A DNA stretch of 64,000 nucleotides from Variibacter gotjawalensis. Its GTDB lineage: Bacteria > Pseudomonadota > Alphaproteobacteria > Rhizobiales > Xanthobacteraceae. Made by a program: the position numbers and the translations under genes. The stretch's first letter is position 1; every line of letters begins with the position of its first letter. The stretch is from the NCBI RefSeq assembly GCF_002355335.1, contig NZ_AP014946.1, positions 3,487,501-3,551,500 on the forward strand, read 5' to 3'. Shown piece by piece: positions 51,439 to 60,763 of this stretch. The notes below the pieces were generated by a model that was not told the origin of the DNA, made no database searches, and saw only the letters and a program-made list of their open reading frames with translations.

Positions 51439-51987
51439 CTAGAGACCTGGCAACGACGGCTGACCGCCGTCGAAATGCACACCTTCCATCGCTAACAGCT
51501 TCTGCTTGGTGACGACTCCGCCATAGGCCGAGAAGCCACCGAGCTTGGCGCCTGCCGCCAATACGCGATGACACGGGATGATGATGGGCAGCGGGTTGCT
51601 GCCCATCGCCTGCCCGACCGCCTGCGCGCCATCGGCAACGCCGGCGCGTCTGGCAATCTCACCGTAGGTCGCGGTCTCACCCCACGGCAGCGCGCGCGCC
51701 TCCGCATAAACGCGTTCGAAGAACTCAGAGACGCGCGGCAGCGCGATCTCGGCTTCGTCGAACGCGATGCGCTCGCCCTCGAAGTATCGCTGCAGCTTCG
51801 AAATCGTGCGCGCAATCGCGGGCGATGGTTCGCTTGGCGCGTCAGCCCCGGTGCGCGATTGCAGCCGTCGTTCGGTCACCGCCCGATCATGCTCCGGCAA
51901 CCGAAAACGCGTGATGCGCTCGCCCATCCAGGCGAGGCCGCAGGCTCCGATCGCTGTCTCGACGATGGTGTAATGCCCGGTCTGCAT
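51439..51987 (-). CDS. ogt: Methylated-DNA--[protein]-cysteine S-methyltransferase
   Basis: The 182-aa DNA repair protein transfers alkyl groups from O6-alkylguanine to its own Cys. The active site IIPCHRVLAAG is intact, and ARRAGVADGAQAVGQAMGSNP forms the DNA-binding helix region. An N-terminal RNase H-like domain precedes it. The final FSAYGGVVTKQKLLAMEG is typical. It lies between the small membrane protein gene (convergent) and cytochrome b561 on the same strand. Confidence 0.93.
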   Translation of the reverse strand: MQTGHYTIVETAIGACGLAWMGERITRFRLPEHDRAVTERRLQSRTGADAPSEPSPAIARTISKLQRYFEGERIAFDEAEIALPRVSEFFERVYAEARALPWGETATYGEIARRAGVADGAQAVGQAMGSNPLPIIIPCHRVLAAGAKLGGFSAYGGVVTKQKLLAMEGVHFDGGQPSLPGL

Positions 51988-52053
51988 GATCGGAATTTAG
52001 CAAGACGGAGCAGCAGGCTCCACCCGTTTCCTGAATCAAATTGGCAGCAGCCG

Positions 52054-52671
52054 TCAGTCCCCGCCGAAGCGCGGGACCATGCGGAGCAGCAGGTTATCCT
52101 TGTCAACGAAGGTATGCTTCAGCGCCGCACCGACATGCGCGACGATCATCGCCATCAGGAGATAGCCGAGCCAGCGGTGCGCGGTCTGCATCCCCTGCCA
52201 GGCCTGCACCGAGTCGGCGAAAACGCCCCGGATAGGGATGAACCCGAAGATCGTCGCGGTTTTCGTCGCGTCGTCCCAGCGATAGAGGTCCGGCAGATCG
52301 CCGATGCCCCAGAACGGCAGCGGAAACTGCACCGCGTCGTTGAACACCCACCCACTGACCGGCAGCGCCAGCAGCATCACGTAAAGCCCGAAGTGCAATA
52401 GATGCGCGGCAGCCTTCTGGATCAGCGGCATATGCGACGGCAACGGCGGCGCCTTATGGGTCAGCCGCCAAAAGATGCGCAGCACCGTCAGCAGCAGCAC
52501 GGTCAAACCGAGCGACTTGTGAAACGTGTAGAGCGCCATCTTGAGGTCGTGTTGCGGCTCGCCGAGCCGCGTCATCCACCATCCCATCCCAATCAGCACG
52601 AAGATGGCGAGCACCGTCAGCCAGTGCAGAATGGCCGCGACGGCCGTGTATCGGTAGGACGGCTCGGTCAT
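52054..52671 (-). CDS. Cytochrome b561 family protein
   Basis: The 205-aa membrane protein has four helices with heme-ligand His in ILHWLTVLAIFV, FHKSLGLTVLLLT, LLHFGLYVMLL and HRWLGYLLMAMIVAHVG. It matches the CybB-type superoxide:ubiquinone oxidoreductase family, which takes electrons from periplasmic superoxide and passes them to quinone. Glutathione peroxidase lies divergently 147 bp away, and an exported superoxide dismutase is 2 kb further. ATG 52671 directly precedes TEPSYRYTAVA. Confidence 0.92.
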   Translation of the reverse strand: MTEPSYRYTAVAAILHWLTVLAIFVLIGMGWWMTRLGEPQHDLKMALYTFHKSLGLTVLLLTVLRIFWRLTHKAPPLPSHMPLIQKAAAHLLHFGLYVMLLALPVSGWVFNDAVQFPLPFWGIGDLPDLYRWDDATKTATIFGFIPIRGVFADSVQAWQGMQTAHRWLGYLLMAMIVAHVGAALKHTFVDKDNLLLRMVPRFGGD

Positions 52672-52818
52672 CGATGTGGCTCCCTGAAGACCCTACGCCT
52701 GCCGCGCCGGATGGTTTCGGGCCTGCGACAACCGGACTTTGCGGCTCCGCTCCAGGAAACCAAAGGACTTCTTTCGCGTATCCCCATGGAGCGTTGAATA
52801 GGTTAGACTGGACGCACG

Positions 52819-53391
52819 ATGAATCTCGATCGCCGCACCCTCTTGGCTCTGCTGGCCGCCACCGCCGCCCCGCTCGCCCCTGCCAGCGCGCAGGACGTAT
52901 CGCGTTCGGCATTCGCTTTCTCCTTCACGGGCCTCGACGGCCAGCCGATCCGGCTGTCCGAGCATGCCGGCAAGCCGATCCTCGTCGTCAACACGGCTTC
53001 GCTCTGCGGCTTCACCCCGCAGTACCGCGGGCTCGAAGAGGTCTGGCAGCGCTACAAGGACCGCGGCCTGCTGATCGTCGGCGTCCCGTCGAACGATTTC
53101 GGCGGCCAGGAGCCCGGCAGCGACGCCGATATCAATCACACGGCGCATGCCCACGGCGTCACCTTCCCGGTCGCTCACAAGGCGGTGATCCGCGGATCGT
53201 CCCCGCACCCGTTCTATCGCTGGGCCGCGGCCGAGCGCCCGCTCGAGCCGCCGCGCTGGAACTTCCATAAGTATCTGATCGGCCGCGACGGCAAGATTGT
53301 CGGCTCTTTCCCGTCTGCCATCGAGCCGAACGATCCGCGCATTCTCGGCGCGATCGAGAAGCAGCTAGCGCCGGCGGTTGTTTCGCAGTGA
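52819..53391 (+). CDS. Exported glutathione peroxidase-family protein
   Basis: The 190-aa protein begins with a probable twin-arginine signal (NLDRRTLLALLAATAAPLAP, ending ASAQD), unlike cytoplasmic BsaA/BtuE-type enzymes. The thioredoxin-like domain shows VVNTASLCGFTPQY with the peroxidatic Cys, GVPSNDFGGQEPG with the catalytic Gln, and PPRWNFHKYLIG with catalytic Trp-Asn. It should reduce peroxides in the periplasm with a thiol donor. The DUF6665 gene follows on the same strand with a 16-bp gap. Confidence 0.92.
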   Translation: MNLDRRTLLALLAATAAPLAPASAQDVSRSAFAFSFTGLDGQPIRLSEHAGKPILVVNTASLCGFTPQYRGLEEVWQRYKDRGLLIVGVPSNDFGGQEPGSDADINHTAHAHGVTFPVAHKAVIRGSSPHPFYRWAAAERPLEPPRWNFHKYLIGRDGKIVGSFPSAIEPNDPRILGAIEKQLAPAVVSQ

Positions 53392-53407
53392 CCCGGGTTG
53401 TCTCGCA

Positions 53408-53752
53408 GTGACGGTGCGGCCTCCGCAGCGCTATCAGCCGAAGCCCGAAAGCGTCTCCGCCGCGCTCGACTACGAGATCGCGCAGGAAAAGGCATCGACC
53501 CTCGGCCGCATGGGCCGCCAGCTAGAGGCCGCCATCGCGGCACTCGCCGCCTTCGACGCCGAGCAACCGGCCGAACTCACCGACGAGCGTAAAGCCCAGC
53601 GCCGCCGCCTCGTCGCCGAAGCCGGCTCCGCGCTCTGGCATTTCGTCGTCCAGCGCGAGGCGCTCGGCCTCCGCGACTCGGCGCGGCTGCTCCGCGACTA
53701 CAAAGTCCCGAATGAAGTGCGCGACCGCATGGGCGCTTTCCCGCCGCGCTGA
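53408..53752 (+). CDS. DUF6665 family protein, 114 aa
   Basis: The mostly helical protein contains LDYEIAQEKASTLGRMGRQL and AGSALWHFVVQREALGLRDS, which I recognise as DUF6665. Members are small cytoplasmic proteins of alphaproteobacteria with no known function. GTG 53408 was chosen, with GTG 53414 possible; the longest frame starts at TTG 53378 inside the peroxidase gene. It sits between glutathione peroxidase and a VOC protein gene, all on the plus strand. Confidence 0.82.
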   Translation: MTVRPPQRYQPKPESVSAALDYEIAQEKASTLGRMGRQLEAAIAALAAFDAEQPAELTDERKAQRRRLVAEAGSALWHFVVQREALGLRDSARLLRDYKVPNEVRDRMGAFPPR

Positions 53753-53791
53753 CTTTGCGCATACTGCCGGCAACAAAAGCCGGAGGAAACC

Positions 53792-54181
53792 ATGAGCGTT
53801 GGACTACTCGACCACTTCAACGTGCGTACGCGAAAATTCCCGGAAACCGTCCAGTTCTATGAGCACGTCCTCGGCCTCGAAAAAGGCCCGCGTCCGAATT
53901 TCGCTTTCCCGGGCGCCTGGATGTATTCGGAAGGCCGCGCGGTCGTACACCTCGTCGACATCTCGGCGACGCAGGAAGCCCAGAAGCCGGACTCCGGCGT
54001 CGTCCATCACGTCGCTTTCGTCAGCGACGGCTTCAAAGCGATGAAGGACCGGCTCAGCGCGAAGAAAGTCGAGTTCAAAGATGTTGCCGTCCCGGGCAAC
54101 GAACTCTGGCAGATTTTCATCACGGACCCGAACGGCGTCGTGATCGAGCTCAACTACGACACCGCGAAGGAAGGGCTGTAG
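53792..54181 (+). CDS. VOC-family (glyoxalase/bleomycin-resistance) protein
   Basis: The 129-aa protein has the vicinal oxygen chelate fold: LLDHFNVRTRKFPETVQFYE with a metal His, and GVVHHVAFVSDGFKAM with another. The closing WQIFITDPNGVVIELNY supplies the Glu. A divalent metal site is likely. GGAGGAAACC precedes ATG 53792. The substrate is unknown. It follows the DUF6665 gene by 39 bp; a palindromic repeat element lies just after its stop. Confidence 0.92.
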   Translation: MSVGLLDHFNVRTRKFPETVQFYEHVLGLEKGPRPNFAFPGAWMYSEGRAVVHLVDISATQEAQKPDSGVVHHVAFVSDGFKAMKDRLSAKKVEFKDVAVPGNELWQIFITDPNGVVIELNYDTAKEGL

Positions 54182-54188
54182 CGCTCCA

Positions 54189-54308
54189 GTAGCCCGCATG
54201 AGCGAGACCGCGCTTTTTGCGCGGACCGAGCGACATCCGGAGCCCACGTTGCGCCTACCCCCGGATGTCGCGAGCGGCGCATCTGCGCCGCCCACTCATC
54301 CGGGCTAC
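54189..54308. repeat. 120-bp palindromic element with 14-bp terminal inverted repeats, family D
   Basis: The ends GTAGCCCGCATGAG and CTCATCCGGGCTAC are inverted with one mismatch. Inside are a perfect 11-bp pair GCGACATCCGG/CCGGATGTCGC and two small hairpins (CCGCGCTTTTTGCGCGG and GCGGCGCATCTGCGCCGC). It separates the VOC and DoxX genes, which converge on it. Confidence 0.82.
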
Positions 54309-54315
54309 AAGCGAC

Positions 54316-54705
54316 CTACCGCCGATCAACTGAGAACCGGCCGCTGCCGTTCGCAATCAGCATCAGCAACGCGCCCATGACGGCAAGGTTCTTCAGCGCC
54401 ATGATGCGCTGCAGGTTCACGGCATCGCCCGACAGCGCCCAGAAGTTATGGAAGTAGTAGGTCGCGATCGCCGTGAAGACGAGCAGCGCAAGCGCCGCAT
54501 AGCGCGTCTTGAAGCCGACCAGAACCATCACGCCGCCGACCAGTTCGACGATCGCAACCACCCACGCGAGCACGGTCGGCTGCGGCAATCCCTTGCTGGT
54601 GATCGCCGCCACGGTGCGCTCGATGGCCATCAGCTTCCCCCACCCCGAATGGATGAACATGATGGGGATCAGGGCGCGGCCGATAGCGTAAAGCAGGTCG
54701 TTCAT
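54316..54705 (-). CDS. DoxX family membrane protein
   Basis: The 129-aa protein has four membrane helices: RALIPIMFIHSGWGKL, VLAWVVAIVELVGGVMVLVG, ALALLVFTAIATYYF and ALKNLAVMGALLMLIANG. This is the DoxX layout. In some bacteria DoxX associates with superoxide dismutase and thiosulfate enzymes in oxidant defence; here the divergent neighbour is a superoxide dismutase gene. AAGGAG precedes ATG 54705. Confidence 0.92.
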   Translation of the reverse strand: MNDLLYAIGRALIPIMFIHSGWGKLMAIERTVAAITSKGLPQPTVLAWVVAIVELVGGVMVLVGFKTRYAALALLVFTAIATYYFHNFWALSGDAVNLQRIMALKNLAVMGALLMLIANGSGRFSVDRR

Positions 54706-54861
54706 GGCGGATTCTCCTTATGGTGAGCCGCCCATAGCGCGCAAAAACTTGCCGCACAATCGCACCGCTGCAACACTCACAGAAGCTTGACGCGGAACAC
54801 CGCAGTAATGTCACGCGTTGACGCGATGATCACGCGAACCCCCCGGCCGGGAAGGAACCCC

Positions 54862-55581
54862 ATGCAAACGTCACGTCGCACCATGATCACGGGTCTCGCC
54901 GCCATCACTTTAGCCCCGACGCTGTCGCGCTTCGCTTTCGCGCAGGCACCAACCGGGCCGTTCAGGCTCGACCCGCTGCCCTACGCCAACGACGCGCTCG
55001 CGCCGCACATCGACGCGAAGACGATGGAGCTGCATCACGATCGTCACCACGCCGCTTACGTCGGCAATCTTAATACCGCGCTGAAGGACCACGGCGAGCT
55101 TGCGAAAGAACCGCTGCAGAGCATCTTGGCGAAGATTCAGCAGGTTCCGGAAGCCGTCCGCACCGCCATCCGCAACAACGGCGGCGGGCACGCCAACCAC
55201 ACGATGTTCTGGCAGATCATGGGACCGGGCGGCGGCAAGCCGGCCGGCGAACTCGCGCAGGCGATCGACCGCGATCTCGGCGGCCTCGAGAAGATGCAGA
55301 ACGACTTCAACGCCGCCGGCGGCCGCGTCTTCGGCTCGGGCTGGGTCTTCGTCACCGTCGCGAAGGACGGAAAGCTGGCGCTTGAATCGAAGCCCAACCA
55401 GGACACGCCGCTGATGGACAGCAAGCACGTCCTCTTCGGCAACGACGTCTGGGAGCACGCTTACTACCTGACCTACCAGAACCGCCGCCCGGATTATCTC
55501 AAAGCCTGGTGGAACGTCGTCAACTGGAACAAGGTCGGCGAGCGTTACGCCGCCGCCAAAGCCGGCAAGCTCGAGATCTGA
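54862..55581 (+). CDS. Exported Fe/Mn superoxide dismutase
   Basis: The 239-aa protein begins with a twin-arginine signal (QTSRRTMITGLAAITLAPTL), so it is probably folded in the cytoplasm with its metal and exported by Tat. The dismutase shows MELHHDRHHAAYV, GGGHANHTMFW, and the signature DVWEHAYYLTYQN with Asp and His metal ligands. It removes superoxide in the periplasm. GGGAAGGAA precedes ATG 54862; the longest frame adds 25 residues that would mask the signal. It is divergent from doxX. Confidence 0.94.
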   Translation: MQTSRRTMITGLAAITLAPTLSRFAFAQAPTGPFRLDPLPYANDALAPHIDAKTMELHHDRHHAAYVGNLNTALKDHGELAKEPLQSILAKIQQVPEAVRTAIRNNGGGHANHTMFWQIMGPGGGKPAGELAQAIDRDLGGLEKMQNDFNAAGGRVFGSGWVFVTVAKDGKLALESKPNQDTPLMDSKHVLFGNDVWEHAYYLTYQNRRPDYLKAWWNVVNWNKVGERYAAAKAGKLEI

Positions 55582-55675
55582 CGCAGGCATCGGCGTTTGA
55601 AATCTTGGCCCTGATCTTGCCTAATCTTACCTCCGAGTCGCCCGGCTGCGGTCGGGCGGTCGTCGTGGAGGCATT

Positions 55676-56569
55676 ATGAAAGCGCTCTTCATTGGTCAGA
55701 CCTATATCGACATCACATTCCTGGCCGACAGTTTCCCAACCGGCGACGACAAGGCCGTCGCGAGAGACTACGCAGTCTCCTTCGGCGGCAACGCGGTATC
55801 CGCCGCCTTTTGCTGCGCAAAGCTCGGGGTCGTGCCCGATCTGCTGACGTCGATGGCGGACGATTGGCTGTCGCGCATGTTTCTCGACATGGCGTTGAAA
55901 TACAAAATCTCTGTTCACGGCCGAAAGGTGCGCGAGTCCTCGCTCTCGTTCGTCATGCCGCGTGAAGGCAAACGCGCGATCCTGCGCTGCCGCGACGATC
56001 AGTATCTTCACCCCGTCCCGCCGCTCGATCTTAGTGGCTGCGGCGCGCTGCATGTCGACGGCCACCAGTCGGACGCCGCCTTGCACTACGCAAAGCTTTG
56101 CCGTGAGCGCGGTATTCTGACGTCGCTCGACGGTGGCGGCGTGCGCGCGAACACCGAAGAACTGCTCGAATTCATTGACGTTGCGATCTGCTCGGAGCGC
56201 ATGTGCGAACAGCTCCACCTGACGCCCGAAGGCATGTGCCACATGCTGCAGAACAAGGGCGTGAAGGTCGGTGGCGTGACGCTCGGCTCGGAAGGGCTGA
56301 TCTGGTACGACGGCAGCGGCATCATCCGCCGCATGCCCTCGCTCTCGGTGCCGAAGTCCCAGGTGATCGACACCAACGGCGCCGGCGATATCTTCCACGG
56401 CGCTTACGTCTATTCGTATCTCGCGCAGCCGAAGAAACCGTGGAGCGAGCACTTCCTGCTCGCGCGCGCAGCGTCCGCACATTCGGTGCGCTTCCTTGGC
56501 ATCGAGGACTCGTTGCCGAGCTTCGAAGACGTCGAAAACGCTCAACGTTCGTTCAAGGAAGCCGCTTGA
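55676..56569 (+). CDS. PfkB-family carbohydrate kinase
   Basis: The 297-aa protein has the ribokinase fold: GQTYIDITFLADSFPTGDDK at the start, FGGNAVSAAFCCAKLG (substrate lid region) and the ATP-binding, catalytic DTNGAGDIFHGAYVY with base Asp. The family phosphorylates sugars or nucleosides; the substrate is not clear. The first strand lacks the usual GGxNxD pattern, and the overall length is typical. GTGGAGG precedes ATG 55676. It is convergent with the 73-aa orphan. Confidence 0.9.
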   Translation: MKALFIGQTYIDITFLADSFPTGDDKAVARDYAVSFGGNAVSAAFCCAKLGVVPDLLTSMADDWLSRMFLDMALKYKISVHGRKVRESSLSFVMPREGKRAILRCRDDQYLHPVPPLDLSGCGALHVDGHQSDAALHYAKLCRERGILTSLDGGGVRANTEELLEFIDVAICSERMCEQLHLTPEGMCHMLQNKGVKVGGVTLGSEGLIWYDGSGIIRRMPSLSVPKSQVIDTNGAGDIFHGAYVYSYLAQPKKPWSEHFLLARAASAHSVRFLGIEDSLPSFEDVENAQRSFKEAA

Positions 56570-56570
56570 G

Positions 56571-56792
56571 CTAGCCCGGCGGGCGTGCCTGGAAGCGCCC
56601 GCCCTCTGTCACCAACTCCGGATGCAGCCGCCCTTCGCGCCCATTGAGCTGATCGCTGATCGACAGCGCCTCGCCCTGCGTTAGCTCCATGAGCTCGCGC
56701 CGATTGAGTTTGGCGATCCGCGCCTTGCGGACATCCCACACCATCCAGCATCCGGACGGGTCTTCAAAGCAGTCGTAGCGGTCCCGCTTCAT
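56571..56792 (-). CDS. Small hypothetical protein, 73 aa
   Basis: The basic soluble protein opens KRDRYDCFEDPSGCWMVWDV and contains a helical NRRELMELTQGEALSISDQL. No family was recognised. GGGATGG precedes ATG 56792 and the codon pattern looks coding. It lies between the kinase gene (1-bp gap between stops) and the divergent amidohydrolase gene. Confidence 0.55.
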   Translation of the reverse strand: MKRDRYDCFEDPSGCWMVWDVRKARIAKLNRRELMELTQGEALSISDQLNGREGRLHPELVTEGGRFQARPPG

Positions 56793-56958
56793 GCAAGTGC
56801 CATCCCCTCAGTCCCGAACACGATGTGCGTCCAAGTGCGAGCTGTATTGGCAAACGTCTGTCTGATAATAAGCCGCAGAATATCGCATCGCGGGCTTTTC
56901 AAGAAGCGTGAAGTCTCGGACACTTGTCCAAAATCCACCAATAATAACGCGGGGACAT

Positions 56959-57804
56959 ATGCTGCGAAGTGCCGCCATCGCCAAAGCTATCGCATTGGCC
57001 CTGCTCTGCTTTTGCGGCCCGGCATCGGCCCAAGCGCCGCTCAAAATCTTCGACGCGCATCTGCATTATAACTGGGAGCCGAAACCTTATTTTCAGCTCG
57101 ACCAAGTTCTCGAACTCTTCCGCCGCAACGGCGTCGCCGGAATTCTCGCAACCAGCCGGCCGAACGACGGCACCCGCGCCTTGGTCGATGCCAAGCCGCC
57201 GGGGCTCTGGGTCGTCCCCTTCATCCGCCCCTACCGCACGCGGCCCGACATCCAGACCTGGTTTAACGAACCGGCGATCTTCGAGCTGGTGCAGGAGGAA
57301 TACAAACGCGGTTACTACAAAGGCATCGGCGAATTCCACATCTACGGAAAGACCGCAGGCACCGAATGGGTGAAGAAGATCGTCAATTTCGCGGTCGAGC
57401 ACGATCTCTATCTGCATGCGCATTGCGATGAGGAAGCGCTCTTGATCCTGTTCGGACATAACCCGCGCGCGAAAATCATCTGGGCGCATACAGGCTTCAC
57501 GACGTCCCCGCAGCGCGTCGAGCAATTGCTCAAAGACTATCCGGCGCTGACGGGCGAACTCTCGTATCGCAGCGGCATCACGGAAGGCGGCGGCAAGATC
57601 TCCAGCGCATGGCGAGATCTCTTCGCCCGCAACTCGAAGCGCTTCCTTATTGGTTCGGACACGTGGGTCAACGAGCGCTGGGCGAGCTACGATAATCTCA
57701 TGAAGGAATATCGCGCGTGGCTCGCGCAGATCCCGCGCGATCAAGCCGAGAACATCGCATATCGCAACGCCGAGACGATGTTCGGCGGAAAGCTCACCGA
57801 CTGA
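56959..57804 (+). CDS. Exported amidohydrolase-family protein
   Basis: The 281-aa protein has a signal peptide (LRSAAIAKAIALALLCFCG, ending ASAQA) and an amidohydrolase TIM barrel. IFDAHLHYN supplies the HxH metal motif on the first strand, LYLHAHCDEE a further His, IIWAHTGF another, and FLIGSDTWVN the conserved Asp. It resembles the amidohydrolase_2 subgroup (decarboxylase/lactonase-like). Its periplasmic location is unusual for that subgroup. GGGGACAT precedes ATG 56959. The downstream membrane protein gene starts on its last stop base. Confidence 0.85.
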   Translation: MLRSAAIAKAIALALLCFCGPASAQAPLKIFDAHLHYNWEPKPYFQLDQVLELFRRNGVAGILATSRPNDGTRALVDAKPPGLWVVPFIRPYRTRPDIQTWFNEPAIFELVQEEYKRGYYKGIGEFHIYGKTAGTEWVKKIVNFAVEHDLYLHAHCDEEALLILFGHNPRAKIIWAHTGFTTSPQRVEQLLKDYPALTGELSYRSGITEGGGKISSAWRDLFARNSKRFLIGSDTWVNERWASYDNLMKEYRAWLAQIPRDQAENIAYRNAETMFGGKLTD

Positions 57805-58169
57805 TGCGTGTCTTCTTCGGGTCGTTGGCCGGCTTGATCACCGCAGCACTGTGGTTCGCAGTGCTGAGTAGCATCGGCGAGATGATCTTCGTGGCCTACA
57901 ATATCGCAATGACGTCGATGGTTTTGTCGTTCGGTCAGATCGTCCTGATCATTGCTTTGTTCACTGCCACGCTGGCCGGCGGTGTTGTGGCCAATGCAAT
58001 CGGAGAACGATGGTGGCTCGCGATCGTCGTAGCGGGCTTCGTCATCACGGCGGCCACGATCATCACCTTACTGACGCCAAACCCGACATGGCTGAGCCTC
58101 GCCGGTGTTGCCGCCCCGCTCATCGCGGCCGAGATCGCCAACCGCGCGACCCGTGCCTGGACCCGCTAG
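57804..58169 (+). CDS. Four-helix membrane protein, 121 aa
   Basis: Hydrophobic segments near residues 3-22, 35-58, 66-85 and 90-108 indicate four membrane helices; it starts RVFFGSLAGLITAALWFAVL. No family is recognised. Its ATG overlaps the amidohydrolase stop (TGATG), so the two are translationally coupled and may work together. It is convergent with maeB. Confidence 0.72.
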   Translation: MRVFFGSLAGLITAALWFAVLSSIGEMIFVAYNIAMTSMVLSFGQIVLIIALFTATLAGGVVANAIGERWWLAIVVAGFVITAATIITLLTPNPTWLSLAGVAAPLIAAEIANRATRAWTR

Positions 58170-58190
58170 CCCAGGCACGCACCGCAAACG

Positions 58191-60530
58191 TTACGATGCG
58201 CTGACGACGCGCCCTGCGACGACACGCATCGGCAATTCGCCCTGGCGCTCCTCGACCAACGCAGAGGCTTCAACCGCCGCAATCGCCGTCATGTTCACGA
58301 TGCCGCGCGGCGTCACCGACGGCGTCAGGATATGCGCGGGCCGCTTCGGACCGATCAGGATCGGGCCGACCGGCAACGCATCGCCGAGCGCCTTGACGAG
58401 CTGATACGAGATATTCGCCGCATCGAGGTTCGGCATGATCAGCACGTTGGCCTCGCCTTTCATGCGCGAATGCGGGAAGACCCTCTCGCGGATAACCGGG
58501 TTGAGCGCCGCGTCGCCGTGCATTTCGCCTTCGACTTCGAGATCCGGGTGACTTTCCATCAGCAGCGCGAGCGCTTTGCGCATCTTCTGCGACGATGGGC
58601 TGTCGTAGCTTCCGAAGTTCGAATGCGACACCAGTGCGATCTTCGGCGTCAATCCGAAGCGGCGGACGTGCGCTGCCGCAAGCACTGCCATCTCGGCAAT
58701 CTCTTCGGCATTCGGATCGACCGCGACCTGCGTGTCGCTCATGAAAAACGCGCCCTTGCCGGTGATTACCAGCGAGAGCGCTGCGAAGTGGCGCACACCT
58801 GGCGCAAGACCGATCACATGCTCGATCTGCTTGAGGTGCCGCATGTAGCGCCCTTCGACGCCGCAGATCATCGCATCGACCTCGCCGCGCCGGAGAGCGA
58901 GCGCCGCGATCACGGTGTTCTCGGTGCGCACGATGGTGCGTGCCGCATCCGGCGTGATGCCGTAACGTCCCGCGCATTCGAGATAAGCGTGAACGTATTC
59001 GCGGAAACGCGGATCGTCGTCTGGGTTGACGAGATCGAAGTCTTTGCCGGGGCGAATTGAGAGGCCATAGCGCTCCAGCCGCTGCTCGATGACACCCGGA
59101 CGCCCAACGAGCGTCGGGCGCGCCAGCTTCTCCTCGACAACAACCTGCGTCGCGCGCAGCACGCGCTCGTCTTCGCCCTCGGCATAAATGATACGCCGCT
59201 GCGACTCGCGAGCGCGCGAGAAGATCGGCTTCATCAGCGTGCCGGAGCGGAACACGAAACGCTCCAGCCGTTCGACGTAAGTCGAGAAGTCTCCGATCGG
59301 ACGCTTGGCGACGCCGGAGTCGATTGCCGCTTTCGCGACGGCCGGCGCGATACGCAAAATGAGGCGCGGATCGAACGGGTTCGGAATCAGCGATCCGGTG
59401 CCGAACGTGACGGCTTTGCCGCCGTAAGCGCGCGACGCGACGTCGGATGGCGGCTCGCGCGCAAGACCCGCGATTGCATCCACGGCCGCAAGCTTCATCG
59501 CTTCGTTGATCGTCGTCGCCGCGACATCGAGCGCGCCGCGGAAGATGAACGGGAAGCAGAGGACGTTGTTGACCTGGTTTGGGAAGTCCGAACGGCCCGT
59601 GCAGATCAGCGCGTCCGGGCGCACCGCGAGCGCCTCGTCCGGCATGATTTCCGGATACGGATTGGCGAGCGCCATGATCAGCGGATGCGGCGCCATCTTT
59701 TTCAGGAACTCGGGCTTGAGCACGCCGCCGGCCGACAGGCCGAGGAAAATGTCCGCGCCTTCGATCGCTTCGGCGAGCGTGCGCTTGTCGGTCTTCTGCG
59801 CGTAGATCTCCTTCCAGCGATCCATCAGCGAATTGCGGCCTTCGTAAACGAGGCCCTCGATATCCGTGACCCAAATGTTTTCGCGGCTAGCGCCGAGCGA
59901 GACGAGAAGATTGAGACATGCGAGCGCAGCAGCGCCTGCGCCCGACGTCACGATCTTGACCTTCGACAAATCTTTCTTGCCGAGGAACATCGCGTTGCGC
60001 ACCGCGGCCGCAACGATGATGGCGGTGCCATGTTGATCGTCGTGGAAGACCGGGATCTTCATGCGCTCTTTGAGCCGCGCCTCGATTTCGAAACACTCCG
60101 GCGCCTTGATGTCTTCGAGGTTGATGCCGCCGAACGTCGGCTCCAATGCCGAGACGACGTCGACGACGCGATCGATCTCCAGCGCATCGATCTCAATGTC
60201 GAACACATCGATGCCGGCGAATTTCTTGAAGAGGACAGCCTTGCCTTCCATCACGGGCTTCGATGCCAGCGGGCCGATATTGCCGAGGCCGAGCACAGCC
60301 GTGCCATTCGATATGACCGCGACGAGGTTCTGCCGGATCGTCAGATCGGCGGCCTGAAGGGGATCAGCCGCAATGGCTTCGCAAGCGACAGCAACGCCCG
60401 GCGTATAAGCCAAGCCAAGATCATGTTGAGTAACGAGCGGCTTGGTCGCTTGAATCTCAAGCTTTCCGGGCCGCGGCGAGCGATGATAAGCCAAAGCATT
60501 GGCTTTAAGGTCGTCTGAAATCGATGCCAT
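58191..60530 (-). CDS. maeB: NADP-dependent malic enzyme (MaeB type, fused to a phosphotransacetylase-like domain)
   Basis: The 779-aa enzyme converts malate to pyruvate and CO2, making NADPH. The N-terminal malic domain shows [51 protein letters not shown] and the NAD(P)-binding [14 protein letters not shown]. The C-terminal third (from about residue 435) is a phosphotransacetylase-like domain with [19 protein letters not shown], known to be regulatory (acetyl-CoA response) in rhizobial malic enzymes. GGGGATTCGCTC precedes ATG 60530. It is monocistronic. Confidence 0.96.
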   Translation of the reverse strand: MASISDDLKANALAYHRSPRPGKLEIQATKPLVTQHDLGLAYTPGVAVACEAIAADPLQAADLTIRQNLVAVISNGTAVLGLGNIGPLASKPVMEGKAVLFKKFAGIDVFDIEIDALEIDRVVDVVSALEPTFGGINLEDIKAPECFEIEARLKERMKIPVFHDDQHGTAIIVAAAVRNAMFLGKKDLSKVKIVTSGAGAAALACLNLLVSLGASRENIWVTDIEGLVYEGRNSLMDRWKEIYAQKTDKRTLAEAIEGADIFLGLSAGGVLKPEFLKKMAPHPLIMALANPYPEIMPDEALAVRPDALICTGRSDFPNQVNNVLCFPFIFRGALDVAATTINEAMKLAAVDAIAGLAREPPSDVASRAYGGKAVTFGTGSLIPNPFDPRLILRIAPAVAKAAIDSGVAKRPIGDFSTYVERLERFVFRSGTLMKPIFSRARESQRRIIYAEGEDERVLRATQVVVEEKLARPTLVGRPGVIEQRLERYGLSIRPGKDFDLVNPDDDPRFREYVHAYLECAGRYGITPDAARTIVRTENTVIAALALRRGEVDAMICGVEGRYMRHLKQIEHVIGLAPGVRHFAALSLVITGKGAFFMSDTQVAVDPNAEEIAEMAVLAAAHVRRFGLTPKIALVSHSNFGSYDSPSSQKMRKALALLMESHPDLEVEGEMHGDAALNPVIRERVFPHSRMKGEANVLIMPNLDAANISYQLVKALGDALPVGPILIGPKRPAHILTPSVTPRGIVNMTAIAAVEASALVEERQGELPMRVVAGRVVSAS

Positions 60531-60763
60531 GAGCGAATCCCCTGGGCGCCAAATGATTGGGCTCCCAACCGGAGAATTTCCCGTGGCGCTATCTCAGTCA
60601 ACCCAATATCGTGCCGGATTAGCGGGTTGATGACGCTGGACTATCTTTCGGTTGCACTGCAACCAACGCCTCACCCGCACGAGTTGAGAACGGCGCTCCC
60701 CGCGCCTTAATCCTGCCCTCTGCGCCACAGTACGTTCCGCCACCTCTATCCGGAGCTTCCCGC

